Shown here one piece after another: positions 1 through 8,535 of a stretch of DNA of 64,000 nt. Source of the stretch: Bacilli bacterium. Its GTDB lineage: Bacteria > Bacillota_I > Bacilli_A > ML615J-28 > CAG-313. The stretch spans positions 1 through 64,000 of the forward strand of contig JAFVWY010000009.1 of assembly GCA_017501465.1 (NCBI GenBank), given 5' to 3'. Under the pieces are notes generated by a model. That model had not been told where the DNA came from, ran no database searches, and saw only the letters and a list, made by a program, of their open reading frames with translations. Every line of letters begins with the position of its first letter. The first letter of the stretch is position 1. The position numbers were made by a program, and so were the translations under genes.

Positions 1-1
1 A

Positions 2-553
2 GAATATTTATTAAAAGGTTATGTCATAAATGAGAATCGAGTAATTGTTTCTAATGATAACTATATTGAACTAAAGAATCAAGTAACTTCAATTAATAAT
101 CGTTTAATTAAGATTGAAGATAAAGTCTTAGATAAAGAGTTAAGTTTAAATAAGATATTTTATAATGGAGAGTTTTATGATTCATATACTCTAATACAAA
201 GTGTCTTTGAATCAGCCAATAATGAAATAATCATAATTGATAATTATATAGATAGAACAGTTATTGATAGGTTGGTAGTAAAGAAAGAAAATGTGAGAAT
301 TATAATATATACTAATCAACAAACTAATAAAATAACAGAATCTGATTTAATAATGTTTAATAAACAATATGGTTTATTAGAAATAATTAATACGAATAAA
401 GTTCACGATAGATATATCATTATAGATAAAGATAAACTATATCATTTAGGACATTCAATAAAAGATTTAGGGAAAAAGATAAGTACAATTATAGAATCAG
501 ATAAAGAACTAATTAAAGAACTAATTAAAGAATTATTAACACACTTAAACTAA
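2..553 (+). CDS. RhuM-like/PLD-like protein, 5' part outside window
   Basis: The frame is open from the window edge to the TAA at 551-553 (183 codons visible), so the true start lies upstream. The visible part aligns at a constant 903-bp offset with the C-terminal half of the complete gene that follows, which has a RhuM-type N-terminal domain. The C-terminal half contains an alternating hydrophobic region ending in VHDRYIIIDKDKLYHLGHS, which resembles the HxK/D motif region of phospholipase-D-like folds in RhuM/ORF6N-type proteins. The end is a Lys/Glu-rich helix with a near repeat of KELIKELIKEL. Such proteins usually sit in accessory or mobile DNA; their molecular role is not established. 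A TTG at 272 is an internal codon rather than a plausible start. Confidence 0.75.
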   Translation, partial: EYLLKGYVINENRVIVSNDNYIELKNQVTSINNRLIKIEDKVLDKELSLNKIFYNGEFYDSYTLIQSVFESANNEIIIIDNYIDRTVIDRLVVKKENVRIIIYTNQQTNKITESDLIMFNKQYGLLEIINTNKVHDRYIIIDKDKLYHLGHSIKDLGKKISTIIESDKELIKELIKELLTHLN

Positions 554-1390
554 AGGAGATATATGAATAAAACAAATAATTATGATATTGTGAAATTTAT
601 TGATAAAGAATTTGAATTAGAAGTAAATGTTAGTCCAGAGGAAGAAACAGTATGGTTATCTCTTGATGAAATGTCAGCATTATTCGAAAGAGACAGATCA
701 GTAATAGGTAAACATATTAGAAAAATTTATCAAGAGAAAGAATTGGATGAAAATAGAACTAGGGCAAAAAATGCCCGACATCTAGAGGATGGTAGAATAT
801 TTCAAGTCGATGTATATAATTTAGATGTAATAATTGCGGTAGGATATAGAGTAAATTCAAAAAGAGGAACATTATTTCGCCAATGGGCTAATAAAATATT
901 AAAAGAATATTTATTAAAAGGTTATGTTATTAACGAAAAAAGATCACTTATAACTAATGATAATTATGCTAGACTTATTAATAAAGTAGATTCACTTGAT
1001 GATAGAATAACCTGTTTAGAAAAAGATTACAAGACACAAAAAGTAGAATTAAATAAGATATTTTATAATGGAGAGTTTTATGATTCATATACTCTAATAC
1101 AAAGTATCTTTGAATCAGCTAATAATGAAATAATCATAATTGATAATTATATAGATAGAACAGTTATTGATAGGTTAGTAGTAAAGAAAGAAAATGTGAG
1201 AGTTATAATATATACAAATCAACAAACTAATAAAATAAGAGAATCTGATTTAATAATGTTTAATAAACAATATGGTTTATTAGAAATAATTAATACTAAT
1301 AAAGTTCATGATAGATATATCATTATAGATAAAGATAAACTATATCATTTAGGTCATTCGATTAAAGATATTGGGAAAAAGATTAGTACT
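2..1390 (+). repeat. tandem gene duplication, 903-bp offset
   Basis: Bases 2-24 match 905-927, and 148-487 match 1051-1390, at the same 903-bp offset. The second block differs at only a few, mostly silent, positions. Identity collapses just after 487/1390, within the last codons. The region between the two conserved blocks (the linker, 25-147 versus 928-1050) is diverged. Confidence 0.85.
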
Positions 1391-1441
1391 TTGTGTATTT
1401 TAGATTCATCATTGATTAACTATTTACTATTCTCAATATAA
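563..1441 (+). CDS. RhuM family protein with C-terminal PLD-like domain
   Basis: A 292-aa protein preceded by AAAGGAGAT 5 bases before its ATG. Residues about 15-115 match the RhuM (virulence RhuM) domain: a winged-helix-like region with VWLSLDEMSALFERDRS, then the signature FQVDVYNLDVIIAVGYRVNS and RGTLFRQWANKILKEYLLKGY. A short coiled region follows, then the PLD-like domain (about 165-270) with VHDRYIIID. It is a tandem paralogue of the gene that ends 9 bp upstream. Its last about 20 residues (STLCILDSSLINYLLFSI) are unlike the Lys-rich helix of the upstream copy, so the 3' end was replaced or frameshifted after duplication. RhuM proteins are linked to phage and pathogenicity islands; no function is proven. 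Confidence 0.8.
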   Translation: MNKTNNYDIVKFIDKEFELEVNVSPEEETVWLSLDEMSALFERDRSVIGKHIRKIYQEKELDENRTRAKNARHLEDGRIFQVDVYNLDVIIAVGYRVNSKRGTLFRQWANKILKEYLLKGYVINEKRSLITNDNYARLINKVDSLDDRITCLEKDYKTQKVELNKIFYNGEFYDSYTLIQSIFESANNEIIIIDNYIDRTVIDRLVVKKENVRVIIYTNQQTNKIRESDLIMFNKQYGLLEIINTNKVHDRYIIIDKDKLYHLGHSIKDIGKKISTLCILDSSLINYLLFSI

Positions 1442-1455
1442 TATAGATAAAAGTA

Positions 1456-1486
1456 TTTACTCATAATTAATCACTTTATGTAATAT
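1456..1486 (+). promoter_or_regulatory. possible promoter for the cysteine genes
   Basis: TTTACT at 1456-1461 and TAATAT at 1481-1486 are separated by 19 bp, longer than ideal, just upstream of the TTG start at 1505. This is a weak match seen by eye only. Confidence 0.3.
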
Positions 1487-1504
1487 TATGTATTGGTGAT
1501 TTAA

Positions 1505-2305
1505 TTGAATGTATTAATAGGTAATACAAGAGTAATTGAGTATAAAGGTATATATATAAAATATGAACTAGATAATTTAACAGGTTCTATAAAAGATCGG
1601 GCTGGTTTATGTTTTTATAATAATTTAAAAAATAAAGAAAAAAACTTTATTTGTGCTACCAGTGGTAATTTAGGCATTAGTCTATCTAAGATATGTAAAA
1701 TAAATAATCAAAATTTGGTAGTGATAATGCCTAAAGGAAACGATTCTAAAAAGAAATTAATTGAACTAGATGGTACTAAAGTATTAGAAACAAATAATTT
1801 AGAAGGAATGAAGGGATCATTAAAACTTTTAAATAAGTTTCGTTTAAATAAAGATTATGTTTATATTAATCAGTTTACTTCTTTATATAATCCATTAGCA
1901 TATTTTGATCTTTGTCGTGAAATCGTAAAAAGGTTTAAAACGCTGGATTATTGTGTTGTAGGAATTGGTAGTGGTGGTACAATTTATACATTATCTAAGG
2001 TTTTAAAAAAGTGTTATCCAGGTATTAAAATAATTGGTGTTTTACCAAAAGATAATGATTTAATCGACGGAATTGGCGCGAACGTTAAAAACCATTTTAG
2101 TAAATTAAATAATGAATGTATATATATAGATAGAGGTTGTGCAATTAAACAAATGAAAGAATTAAGTGAGGCAGGAATTCCTATAGGATTAAGTAGTGCA
2201 GCATGTTTTAAAGCCTCATTAGACATTAAAAAAGAAAACCCTAATAGCGTAATATTGATGATTGCTCATGATGGATATGATAGGTATTGTGATGTGGTTG
2301 AATAA
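1505..2305 (+). CDS. cysteine synthase family protein (PLP-dependent), compact
   Basis: A 266-aa fold-type II PLP enzyme, probably O-acetylserine sulfhydrylase, making cysteine from O-acetylserine and sulfide in the cytosol. The PLP lysine is K30 in GSIKDRAG, the substrate loop is TSGNLGI (about residues 57-63), and the phosphate-binding loop is GIGSGGT (about 158-164). The late SSAA segment corresponds to the region near the pyridine-nitrogen contact. It is some 40 residues shorter than typical CysK; the N-terminus before the PLP lysine is very short. The TTG start is chosen because GGTG lies 6 bases upstream and no in-frame ATG fits. It overlaps the serine acetyltransferase gene, the usual partner in the CysE-CysK complex, which supports the assignment over threonine synthase-like enzymes. 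Confidence 0.8.
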   Translation: MNVLIGNTRVIEYKGIYIKYELDNLTGSIKDRAGLCFYNNLKNKEKNFICATSGNLGISLSKICKINNQNLVVIMPKGNDSKKKLIELDGTKVLETNNLEGMKGSLKLLNKFRLNKDYVYINQFTSLYNPLAYFDLCREIVKRFKTLDYCVVGIGSGGTIYTLSKVLKKCYPGIKIIGVLPKDNDLIDGIGANVKNHFSKLNNECIYIDRGCAIKQMKELSEAGIPIGLSSAACFKASLDIKKENPNSVILMIAHDGYDRYCDVVE

Positions 2306-2801
2306 GTATATAAAGTCGATTAAAGAAAGAGACCCGGCCATGAAATCTAGCTTACAAATACTATTGTTTAATAATAGTGTTAAGGTAATGTTTTGGTATA
2401 GAATTGCTCATTTTTTATATATACGTAAATTTAAATATTTAGCATTCTATATTATGAATAAAGTCAAAAAAAGAACCGGAGTAGAGATACATCCGGCTTG
2501 TTCAATAGGGAAAAATTTGCTTATCGACCATGGGGTTGGAGTTGTAATTGGGGAGACTTCAGTCATTGGAAATGACTGTACAATCTATCAAGGAGTGACT
2601 TTAGGAGGTACAGGGAAAGAAAGAGGTAAGAGACACCCAACCATTGGCGATAATGTGATGATTGGAGCAGGTGCAAAAATACTAGGAAATATTTATATTG
2701 GTAACTTTGTAAAAGTAGGAGCGAATGCTGTAGTATTAGAAAATATAGGTAGTTTAAATACTGTTGTTGGGTGTAAAGGAAAGGTTGTAGAAAGGTTATA
2801 A
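2292..2801 (+). CDS. cysE: serine O-acetyltransferase
   Basis: Transfers acetyl from acetyl-CoA to L-serine, the first step of cysteine synthesis. The short form (169 aa from ATG 2292) has an N-terminal helical segment with ERDPAMKSSLQ, the membrane-like stretch VMFWYRIAHFLY, and then a left-handed beta-helix of hexapeptide repeats. The conserved catalytic segments are EIHPACSIGKNLLIDHGVG, VVIGETSVIG and YQGVTLGGTGKERGKRHPT. An in-frame ATG at 2262 exists, but the product from 2292 matches family N-termini better and AGGT lies just upstream. The gene overlaps the cysK-like gene by 14 bp, implying translational coupling. Confidence 0.92.
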   Translation: MWLNKYIKSIKERDPAMKSSLQILLFNNSVKVMFWYRIAHFLYIRKFKYLAFYIMNKVKKRTGVEIHPACSIGKNLLIDHGVGVVIGETSVIGNDCTIYQGVTLGGTGKERGKRHPTIGDNVMIGAGAKILGNIYIGNFVKVGANAVVLENIGSLNTVVGCKGKVVERL

Positions 2802-2807
2802 AATCGG

Positions 2808-2836
2808 TTGCTTTTTTGTTGTAAAATTGATATGAT
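2808..2836 (+). promoter_or_regulatory. promoter of the 2868 gene
   Basis: TTGCTT (2808-2813) and TATGAT (2831-2836) are spaced exactly 17 bp, starting 6 bp after the cysE stop. A strong AAAGGAG ribosome site follows at 2851-2857. Confidence 0.65.
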
Positions 2837-2867
2837 ATAGGGGCGTAAAAAAAGGAGATAAAAAAAT

Positions 2868-3953
2868 ATGAGCGTAAATCAAGAAAAAGAATTAAGAGTA
2901 TTTAACGAAGTTCCATTCGTACCAGCATCTCAATTAAAGATTGCTGACAACATTAAAGATGAAATTAATGATCAAGAATTATTTTTAATCTTAAGTACAT
3001 TAGTACAAGAAGGTAAAATCCAAATGACTATGGGTCCTAAAGGTCCAGAATATAGCCGTAAATGGAATCAAGCTATTGATGAAGAAAGAAAACAATTAAG
3101 TCGCGTTTTAAATAAACGTTTTGAAGAATCTGTAATTTTCTATCCTCGTTATGAAGGTTATGTTGCTAATGTATTCGATAATTTTATTGATGACGAATAT
3201 AGTGTTTTATTTGATGCATACAAAGAATTAAGTCCTGAATATGTATTATGGCACAAGAATGCAAAAACAGGTGTTGTTTATCCACCAAAAATGCATAGTT
3301 TAAATTCAGCTAATGTTTTAGTTTATAATATGTTAAAAGCTCAAAATGCACAAGTTTCTAAGTATGCTGTTGAACTTGATGTATTACAAGCTGAAGCTTT
3401 AAAAGATAAACCAGAAGAAATTGTTACTCCAAAAGTATTATTTGATGCAGTAGTAGAAAGCGATAGTACAGTAGAATTTGTTCAAGGTAATTTCTTAGAA
3501 CATTATTTATCTCCATTTAGACAAAGCTTATGGGCTTATCAATTTGGTAACAGATTCTTATTTGAAGATGATCATACAATTAATGCAATTAGAGAAATTG
3601 CAAAACATACTAACTTTGTATGTGTTGATGGTGTAAATTTAATTAAAGAAATTACTGCAGTTTGTACAGAAATCTTTAATAATACTGAAAGTTATAAAGG
3701 CAAAAAAGTTGTTATTAAGAATTTAACATTCTGTGTTAAAACAGATTCTGAATACCAAGCTCTTGCTGAATACCAAGCTCAATATAACGCAGAAGCTGAA
3801 AGATTAGAAAAAGCGGTTAATGAAGAATTACAATACTTACCACTTCCAGAAGGTATTACTTTAGAAGTTAAGTATGCTAGAGTTTGCGAAGAAGCTGAAA
3901 AATTGGAAGGATCTAAAAAAGAATATATCGTAAACCGTTATTTAGGTTACTAA
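2868..3953 (+). CDS. hypothetical protein, 361 aa
   Basis: Not recognised. A soluble acidic protein without signal peptide or membrane segment, well translated to judge from its strong ribosome site and regular codon use. The N-terminal third resembles a small helical domain (DQELFLILSTLVQEGKI). The middle contains PPKMHSLNSANVLVYNMLKA, VEFVQGNFLEHYLSPFRQSLW and FGNRFLFEDDHT. The HSLNSANVLVYNML segment faintly recalls the N-terminal motif of some PD-(D/E)XK-like families of unknown role, but the catalytic spacing is not convincing. The C-terminal region (about 285-345) is predicted helical and rich in Glu and Ala. It has its own promoter and terminator, so it is monocistronic. An aspartate-ammonia ligase was considered and does not fit. 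Confidence 0.6.
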   Translation: MSVNQEKELRVFNEVPFVPASQLKIADNIKDEINDQELFLILSTLVQEGKIQMTMGPKGPEYSRKWNQAIDEERKQLSRVLNKRFEESVIFYPRYEGYVANVFDNFIDDEYSVLFDAYKELSPEYVLWHKNAKTGVVYPPKMHSLNSANVLVYNMLKAQNAQVSKYAVELDVLQAEALKDKPEEIVTPKVLFDAVVESDSTVEFVQGNFLEHYLSPFRQSLWAYQFGNRFLFEDDHTINAIREIAKHTNFVCVDGVNLIKEITAVCTEIFNNTESYKGKKVVIKNLTFCVKTDSEYQALAEYQAQYNAEAERLEKAVNEELQYLPLPEGITLEVKYARVCEEAEKLEGSKKEYIVNRYLGY

Positions 3954-3962
3954 AAGCAAAGT

Positions 3963-3997
3963 AAAAGGTTAATGTCAAAACATTAACCTTTTTTTAT
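3963..3997 (+). terminator. Rho-independent terminator
   Basis: A 12-bp stem (3963-3974 with 3981-3992, containing AAGGTTAATG), a 6-base loop and a run of T. It ends the monocistronic unit. Confidence 0.85.
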
Positions 3998-4072
3998 TAT
4001 TTTCATAAAATAAAAATGAAGAATTTTAGCATATCGTATTTTGTGAAAAAAGGTCTAAAAATGCACAAAAAG

Positions 4073-4101
4073 TTCTAATTATTAAGGCAATATGATAAAA
4101 T
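4073..4101 (+). promoter_or_regulatory. candidate promoter of the SipW/TasA-like locus
   Basis: An extended -10 TGATAAAAT (4093-4101), the same element seen before the genes at 20800 and 58377, with a poor -35 TTCTAA (4073-4078) at 17 bp. About 66 bases of leader separate it from the first ATG. The rest of the 214-bp gap holds the preceding terminator and no other clear signal. Confidence 0.5.
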
Positions 4102-4167
4102 TACTAATGTAAGCTAGGAAAGCTTTATGGTCTTATAAAATGACCTTAAATAAAAGGAGAAAAAAAT

Positions 4168-4857
4168 ATGAAAAGAAGAACTTTAACAATAGTTGTTGGT
4201 TTATTATTAACACTATCTTTAGTTGGCGTTGGTTTCGCGAGCTGGGTAATTTCAGCAAAAGACGAAGAAACTATTATTGGTAATGTAGAAGTACAAACAG
4301 TTACTGATAGACGTTTAGATATTACAGTAAAAAGCTTAAGCTATGCTGGTACAGATCCTGATTATTTAGTTGCTGGCGATTCTAATAAAATTATTTTTGG
4401 TATGCCATCAGATGGAGAAATGGCAACAATATTAAATCCATGGTTAACAAATGATAATGAAGCAAAAGAAAATTTGCAAGTTTCATTTACTGTTGAAGTG
4501 GCATATAAAACTGTAGCTGATATTTCTTCAAGTGATATTACATTTGAAGCTGAACATGTAATTGGTGCTGGTGTTCAAGGATTAATTGATGCAGAATATT
4601 TAGAAGCAAAAGAAGTAGAAGTAGTTGAAGTTGTAAATGATAATGCTACAGGCGATGCTGAAGATACTAAAAAAGTTACATATACAGTTACTTTAGAATT
4701 TGATTGGGGGAAAGATTTTAATAATGAAAACCCATATTTATTCTATAATAAGTTAGATGTTGCTGAATATGGTGATGAAGCATATGCCGCTTTGAATGCT
4801 ATTAATGGTTTAGAAGGCTTTACATATACTTTAAAGCTAACAGTAGATAAAAAATAA
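4168..4857 (+). CDS. SipW-dependent secreted TasA/CalY-like protein
   Basis: A 229-aa exported protein. Its N-terminus is charged, then hydrophobic (residues 6-24), then GFASWVISAKDEE. The G-x-x-x-W arrangement near the cleavage region is typical of substrates of ER-type SipW signal peptidases (compare TasA, with its Trp just after the hydrophobic core). The mature start contains IIGNVEVQTV, repeated in two other proteins of this locus. The rest is acidic and beta-rich (Val/Thr alternation; VTYTVTLEFDW) with no Cys, as expected of a fibre or matrix subunit. It is the first gene of the unit, preceded by AAAAGGAG. Polymerisation into fibres is inferred from the TasA family and the adjacent SipW gene, not shown by sequence. 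Confidence 0.75.
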   Translation: MKRRTLTIVVGLLLTLSLVGVGFASWVISAKDEETIIGNVEVQTVTDRRLDITVKSLSYAGTDPDYLVAGDSNKIIFGMPSDGEMATILNPWLTNDNEAKENLQVSFTVEVAYKTVADISSSDITFEAEHVIGAGVQGLIDAEYLEAKEVEVVEVVNDNATGDAEDTKKVTYTVTLEFDWGKDFNNENPYLFYNKLDVAEYGDEAYAALNAINGLEGFTYTLKLTVDKK

Positions 4858-4893
4858 TAATTAGATTAAAGTTATTGAAAGGAATCAAGTAAA

Positions 4894-5709
4894 ATGGCAA
4901 GATTAACAAAAAATGGCTATAAAAGAAAGATGATCGTATTTGGTGCTTTCTTATTTATGTCAATTGCATTAACAGTTACTGGTTTTGCTGCATGGGTTAT
5001 GTCAACTAATGCAAAAAGTGAAGGTGCTGGAAATGTTGAAGTTGGTGTAGTTGCAGAAGGCAATCTTACAATTACTTTAGATGATGATGTAGAATTTGGA
5101 AACTTTTCTTTTGAACCAGTTCAAGGTGATATTTCAGGACGTGTTCGTCAAGAAAAGGATCCAGATGGTGAAGGGCCATTAGTGGCACCGTATGAAAATT
5201 TGAGTTTAACTATTAGTGGTAAAGTTGGCCCAGTTGAATATTTAGATACTTTCACATGTGAAATAGTTTTACCTCAAGGTTTTGCTAAAGCTGTTGAATT
5301 AAATTATATTGTTTTACCAGAAGGCACACAAACAACAAACTCTGATGGTACTATTTCTATTGTAAAAGAAATTTCTTTACCAGCTGGTGCTGCTACTGGA
5401 GAAAAAGAATTTGAAGTTACAATCGAATTTGGTTGGGGTTCTGCTTTCCAAGTTATTGAAGGCGGAGCTGCTGAAAATTTAAATCCGAGTGAATATTTTG
5501 ATCACGAATTAAGTTTTGCAGCTGATAAATATCCAGATACTGCTGAAGGTAACGCAAATGTTAAAAAAGTTTTAGAAGATTTAAGAGCTTGTGTTTATAA
5601 TTATTATACAGAATTAAATGCTGATGGCGCAAACCGTGAAGATGTAATATCTGATCACAAAGATGATGTTCTAAAATATAAAGTTGTTTTAACAGCTACA
5701 GCTAACTAG
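4894..5709 (+). CDS. SipW-dependent secreted TasA/CalY-like protein 2
   Basis: A 271-aa paralogue of the preceding product. The signal has a basic start (KNGYKRK), a hydrophobic core (about residues 14-30) and GFAAWVMSTNAKSE. The mature region begins GAGNVEVGVV, matching the IIGNVEVQTV of the first protein. The body is acidic and beta-rich, with a shared VTIEFGWGSAFQ segment (compare VTLEFDWGKDFN in the first protein), so the two align end to end. It ends 8 bp before the signal peptidase gene. Two related subunits followed by their peptidase resemble the tasA/tapA-sipW arrangement of biofilm operons. Major/minor subunit roles are a guess. Confidence 0.75.
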   Translation: MARLTKNGYKRKMIVFGAFLFMSIALTVTGFAAWVMSTNAKSEGAGNVEVGVVAEGNLTITLDDDVEFGNFSFEPVQGDISGRVRQEKDPDGEGPLVAPYENLSLTISGKVGPVEYLDTFTCEIVLPQGFAKAVELNYIVLPEGTQTTNSDGTISIVKEISLPAGAATGEKEFEVTIEFGWGSAFQVIEGGAAENLNPSEYFDHELSFAADKYPDTAEGNANVKKVLEDLRACVYNYYTELNADGANREDVISDHKDDVLKYKVVLTATAN

Positions 5710-5717
5710 GATAATAT

Positions 5718-6725
5718 ATGACTACAACTGAAATTATTTCACTTATAGTTACACTAATTGGAATAATCAGTTTTTCTTCAATATTTACAATTTTATATGG
5801 AAATTATGCTTCAATGACCATGAATGAAATTCGTTCTGGTAAAAAAGATATCGAGCTAATAGACGAAATTATTTATCAGAATAGAGAAAATGTTATTAAG
5901 CGTAGAAAGGTTTGGGGCTACATTAAATCTGTAGCCTTTTATCTTTCAATGGCGATAATAGTTCCTATATTTATCTTTTCTGCTATTAGTAAGTTCACTA
6001 ATAATCCATTTGTTGTAGGTAATAAAGCAATAATGGTTGTTGCATCGGGTTCTATGAGTGAAAAACACAATGTTAATGACTATTTGGTTACTAACGGTTT
6101 AGATAATCAATTTGATAAATATGATATAATAATTCTTGAAAAAGTTAAATCTCCAGTGGATATTAAATTGTATGATGTAGTTGCATATACGAGGGAAGAT
6201 GGCGTAAACATTATTCACAGAATTGTAAGTTTGAATCCTGATGGAACGTATGATACTAAAGGGGACGCTAATGAAGCTGTGGATCCAGAACATCCTAGAT
6301 ATGCCGATATATTAGGGGAATATACTGGTAAGAAAATAAAAACAGTAGGGATATTTATAATGTTTTTTCAATCATACTCAGGTATGATAACTATTTTATC
6401 ATTAGTATATTGTGTATTAATGCTAGATAGAATTTCTAATAAAATTAATAAAGTTCAAGATGAAAGAGCTGATTATTTAGAAGGCGTTTTTGATTTCACT
6501 AATGTTGAAAATAATAAAATGATTAATGCAGATTATTCAGAAGTTATTTATTATCAAGGATACGAATATCATTTTAAAAATGAAAAGTTTGTTGATAAGG
6601 TTGAAATTAATGATGAACCTTTAAATCAAAAAGTACAAGATACAATGATTAAAGAGATTGTTACAGATGATTCTAAAATTGTTGTAGAAAAAGTTATTGA
6701 AAAAGAAAATAATATGGGAGAATAA
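5718..6725 (+). CDS. sipW: signal peptidase I, SipW (ER) type, with cytoplasmic tail
   Basis: Removes signal peptides from exported TasA-like proteins at the outer face of the membrane. Membrane segments lie at about 5-28, 70-93 and 207-230. The catalytic Ser is S112 in ASGSMSEKH, and H167 in IIHRIVS replaces the bacterial Lys, which defines the ER/SipW type. KGDANEAVD supplies the conserved GDxN box. At 335 aa it is much longer than usual SipW (about 190 aa). The extra about 100 residues after the last membrane helix are charged and probably cytoplasmic. Position directly after two substrate genes and 3 bp before the AAA+ gene indicates co-translation. The signature makes this a firm call; the tail has no known counterpart to my knowledge. 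Confidence 0.92.
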   Translation: MTTTEIISLIVTLIGIISFSSIFTILYGNYASMTMNEIRSGKKDIELIDEIIYQNRENVIKRRKVWGYIKSVAFYLSMAIIVPIFIFSAISKFTNNPFVVGNKAIMVVASGSMSEKHNVNDYLVTNGLDNQFDKYDIIILEKVKSPVDIKLYDVVAYTREDGVNIIHRIVSLNPDGTYDTKGDANEAVDPEHPRYADILGEYTGKKIKTVGIFIMFFQSYSGMITILSLVYCVLMLDRISNKINKVQDERADYLEGVFDFTNVENNKMINADYSEVIYYQGYEYHFKNEKFVDKVEINDEPLNQKVQDTMIKEIVTDDSKIVVEKVIEKENNMGE

Positions 6726-6728
6726 TTT

Positions 6729-8531
6729 ATGAAAAGACCATTTTATACAAGAAAAGATTTAATTAAAATATCTCTTGCATTCTTTTACTCATTTCTTTTA
6801 ATGTTTGTTGGCATGTGCATTGAAACAGGTAATTCTTTTATCAGTAAAAGAAATCCGTTTATGGAATTTGCTAAGCTTTTAAATTTTAAAAGTATTGAAT
6901 GTGGAGTATCAGGATATATCTTTTTATTATTAGTTGCAATTTATGTATCTTTATTTGTATCTTTGTTCTTATACGAAAAAAGATATGCAATTGTAAATAA
7001 TAAAAAACCATTTGGCAGTAAGATGCTACTTACTTATTTATATTCATTTTTAGCTTGTAGTATTTTATCATTTGGTTTAGGGATTGTTATTCAACGTCCA
7101 TTAACTGGTGAAAACATTGGTAATGCTTTACTATTTATATGGCAAGCGGTTTTACTAACTACTATAGTTTATGTATTATTAGTTGCATTTATTGGTGGAA
7201 TTATAATGTTTATTATTAATTTCATTTTAATAGATAAACCATTTAAAGCTTTTGAAGACAATAATGAAATTGTGGCTGAAATCGAAGATGATCCAGAAGT
7301 TGATGTTGCAAATAGTTTTGATGTTGATGCAAATATGAATGCTGGATTAGGTACTGGTGGTTTTGGCGGTATTGCTGGCGCTGCTGGCGGTGGAGAACAA
7401 AGTGTAGTTAGATCTGCTGAAGAATTAGATGATAGAGAAAAAGTTTTCCCAGGACTATCTACTATTGATGTAGATTATTCTGGATATGCGATAGATAGAA
7501 TTGAAACAGATAGTTATAGTTTAGAAGAAATTTGTATTAAATTTAGAAACTATCTTGCTAAAGAAGAAAAATTGTATTTTGATTTAGATACAATTAGATA
7601 TTTTGTGAGTGCTTTTGGTACAACACATTTTATGATTTTAGAAGGTTTGTCTGGTACTGGTAAATCAAGTTTGCCTCGTTATTTTGCAAAGTTCTTAAAT
7701 GCTGAGGTTTTATTCATTCCTGTACAAGCGACTTGGAGAGATAGAACAAATTTAATAGGGTTCTTTAATGAGTTTTCAAAGACATATACAGAAACAGAGT
7801 TTTTGTTAAATTTATATGAGGCAAATTATAATCCTGATAAACTTCATTTCTATGTTTTAGATGAAATGAATATCTCACGTATTGAATACTATTTTGCAGA
7901 TTTCTTATCTGTTTTAGAGTACCCTGTAGAAGACTGGAAATTAAAGGTTATGCAATTACCATTTAACTTTATACCTCCAGCTAAATTAAATGAAGGTATT
8001 ATTCAAATACCTGAAAATTCATATTTTGTTGGTACTGCAAATAAGGATGACTCTACTTTTACTATTACTGACAAAGTATATGACCGTGCTATTACTATTG
8101 ATTTTGACAATCGTAATGAGCCATTTGAAGTTAATGATGAAGTATCAACTATTAACATTAGTGCTAGTTTTTTAAAACAATCATATGAAGAAGCTAGACA
8201 AAATTCCGACAATCAGTTAACTGCTGAAGATTTAAATAAATTTACTAAAATTACAGATTACATTTATGATCAATTTGATATTACATTTGGTAACCGTATT
8301 CTTACTCAAATTGAGAGAATAGTTCCTGTGTTTGTTCAATGTGGCGGTAAGAAAGAAGATGCATTAGATTTCTTACTTTCTAGAAAAGTAATCAGTAAAA
8401 TAGAAGGTAGATTTGAAGAATACGTTAAAGGTGCCTTAAAAGAACTTTTACAATTGTTGGAAACAACATACGGAAAAGGTGTTTTTAAACGTAGCGAAAA
8501 AACTATTAATGGTTTAATGAGAAGGTTATAA
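6729..8531 (+). CDS. membrane-anchored McrB-like AAA+ ATPase
   Basis: A 600-aa protein. About four hydrophobic segments lie in residues 10-166, followed by an acidic and Gly-rich linker (about 170-240, including GTGGFGGIAGAAGGG) and a helical segment. The AAA+ domain has Walker A GLSGTGKSS at 306-314 and Walker B YVLDEMN at 375-381. TANKDDST corresponds to the sensor-1 Asn (GTANKDDSTF), and DRAITIDF is typical of the McrB/dynein-like clade. Members energise McrBC restriction when paired with a nuclease, but no nuclease is present here. The neighbours are a SipW peptidase upstream and a zinc-ribbon protein 4 bp downstream, so a role in moving, assembling or quality-controlling surface proteins is inferred. 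The Walker motifs are certain, the role is not. Confidence 0.8.
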   Translation: MKRPFYTRKDLIKISLAFFYSFLLMFVGMCIETGNSFISKRNPFMEFAKLLNFKSIECGVSGYIFLLLVAIYVSLFVSLFLYEKRYAIVNNKKPFGSKMLLTYLYSFLACSILSFGLGIVIQRPLTGENIGNALLFIWQAVLLTTIVYVLLVAFIGGIIMFIINFILIDKPFKAFEDNNEIVAEIEDDPEVDVANSFDVDANMNAGLGTGGFGGIAGAAGGGEQSVVRSAEELDDREKVFPGLSTIDVDYSGYAIDRIETDSYSLEEICIKFRNYLAKEEKLYFDLDTIRYFVSAFGTTHFMILEGLSGTGKSSLPRYFAKFLNAEVLFIPVQATWRDRTNLIGFFNEFSKTYTETEFLLNLYEANYNPDKLHFYVLDEMNISRIEYYFADFLSVLEYPVEDWKLKVMQLPFNFIPPAKLNEGIIQIPENSYFVGTANKDDSTFTITDKVYDRAITIDFDNRNEPFEVNDEVSTINISASFLKQSYEEARQNSDNQLTAEDLNKFTKITDYIYDQFDITFGNRILTQIERIVPVFVQCGGKKEDALDFLLSRKVISKIEGRFEEYVKGALKELLQLLETTYGKGVFKRSEKTINGLMRRL

Positions 8532-8535
8532 TAAT

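Noticed and set aside
2868-3953. Aspartate-ammonia ligase (asnA) for the 361-aa gene
   Set aside because: Length is near, but none of the AsnA motifs (for example the GDGxQDNLSG region or the C-terminal GGGIGQSR) is present.
4102-4150. Riboswitch or structured leader before the first TasA-like gene
   Set aside because: Only a 4-bp GGTC/GACC pairing and short AGCT repeats are visible; no known riboswitch core was recognised.
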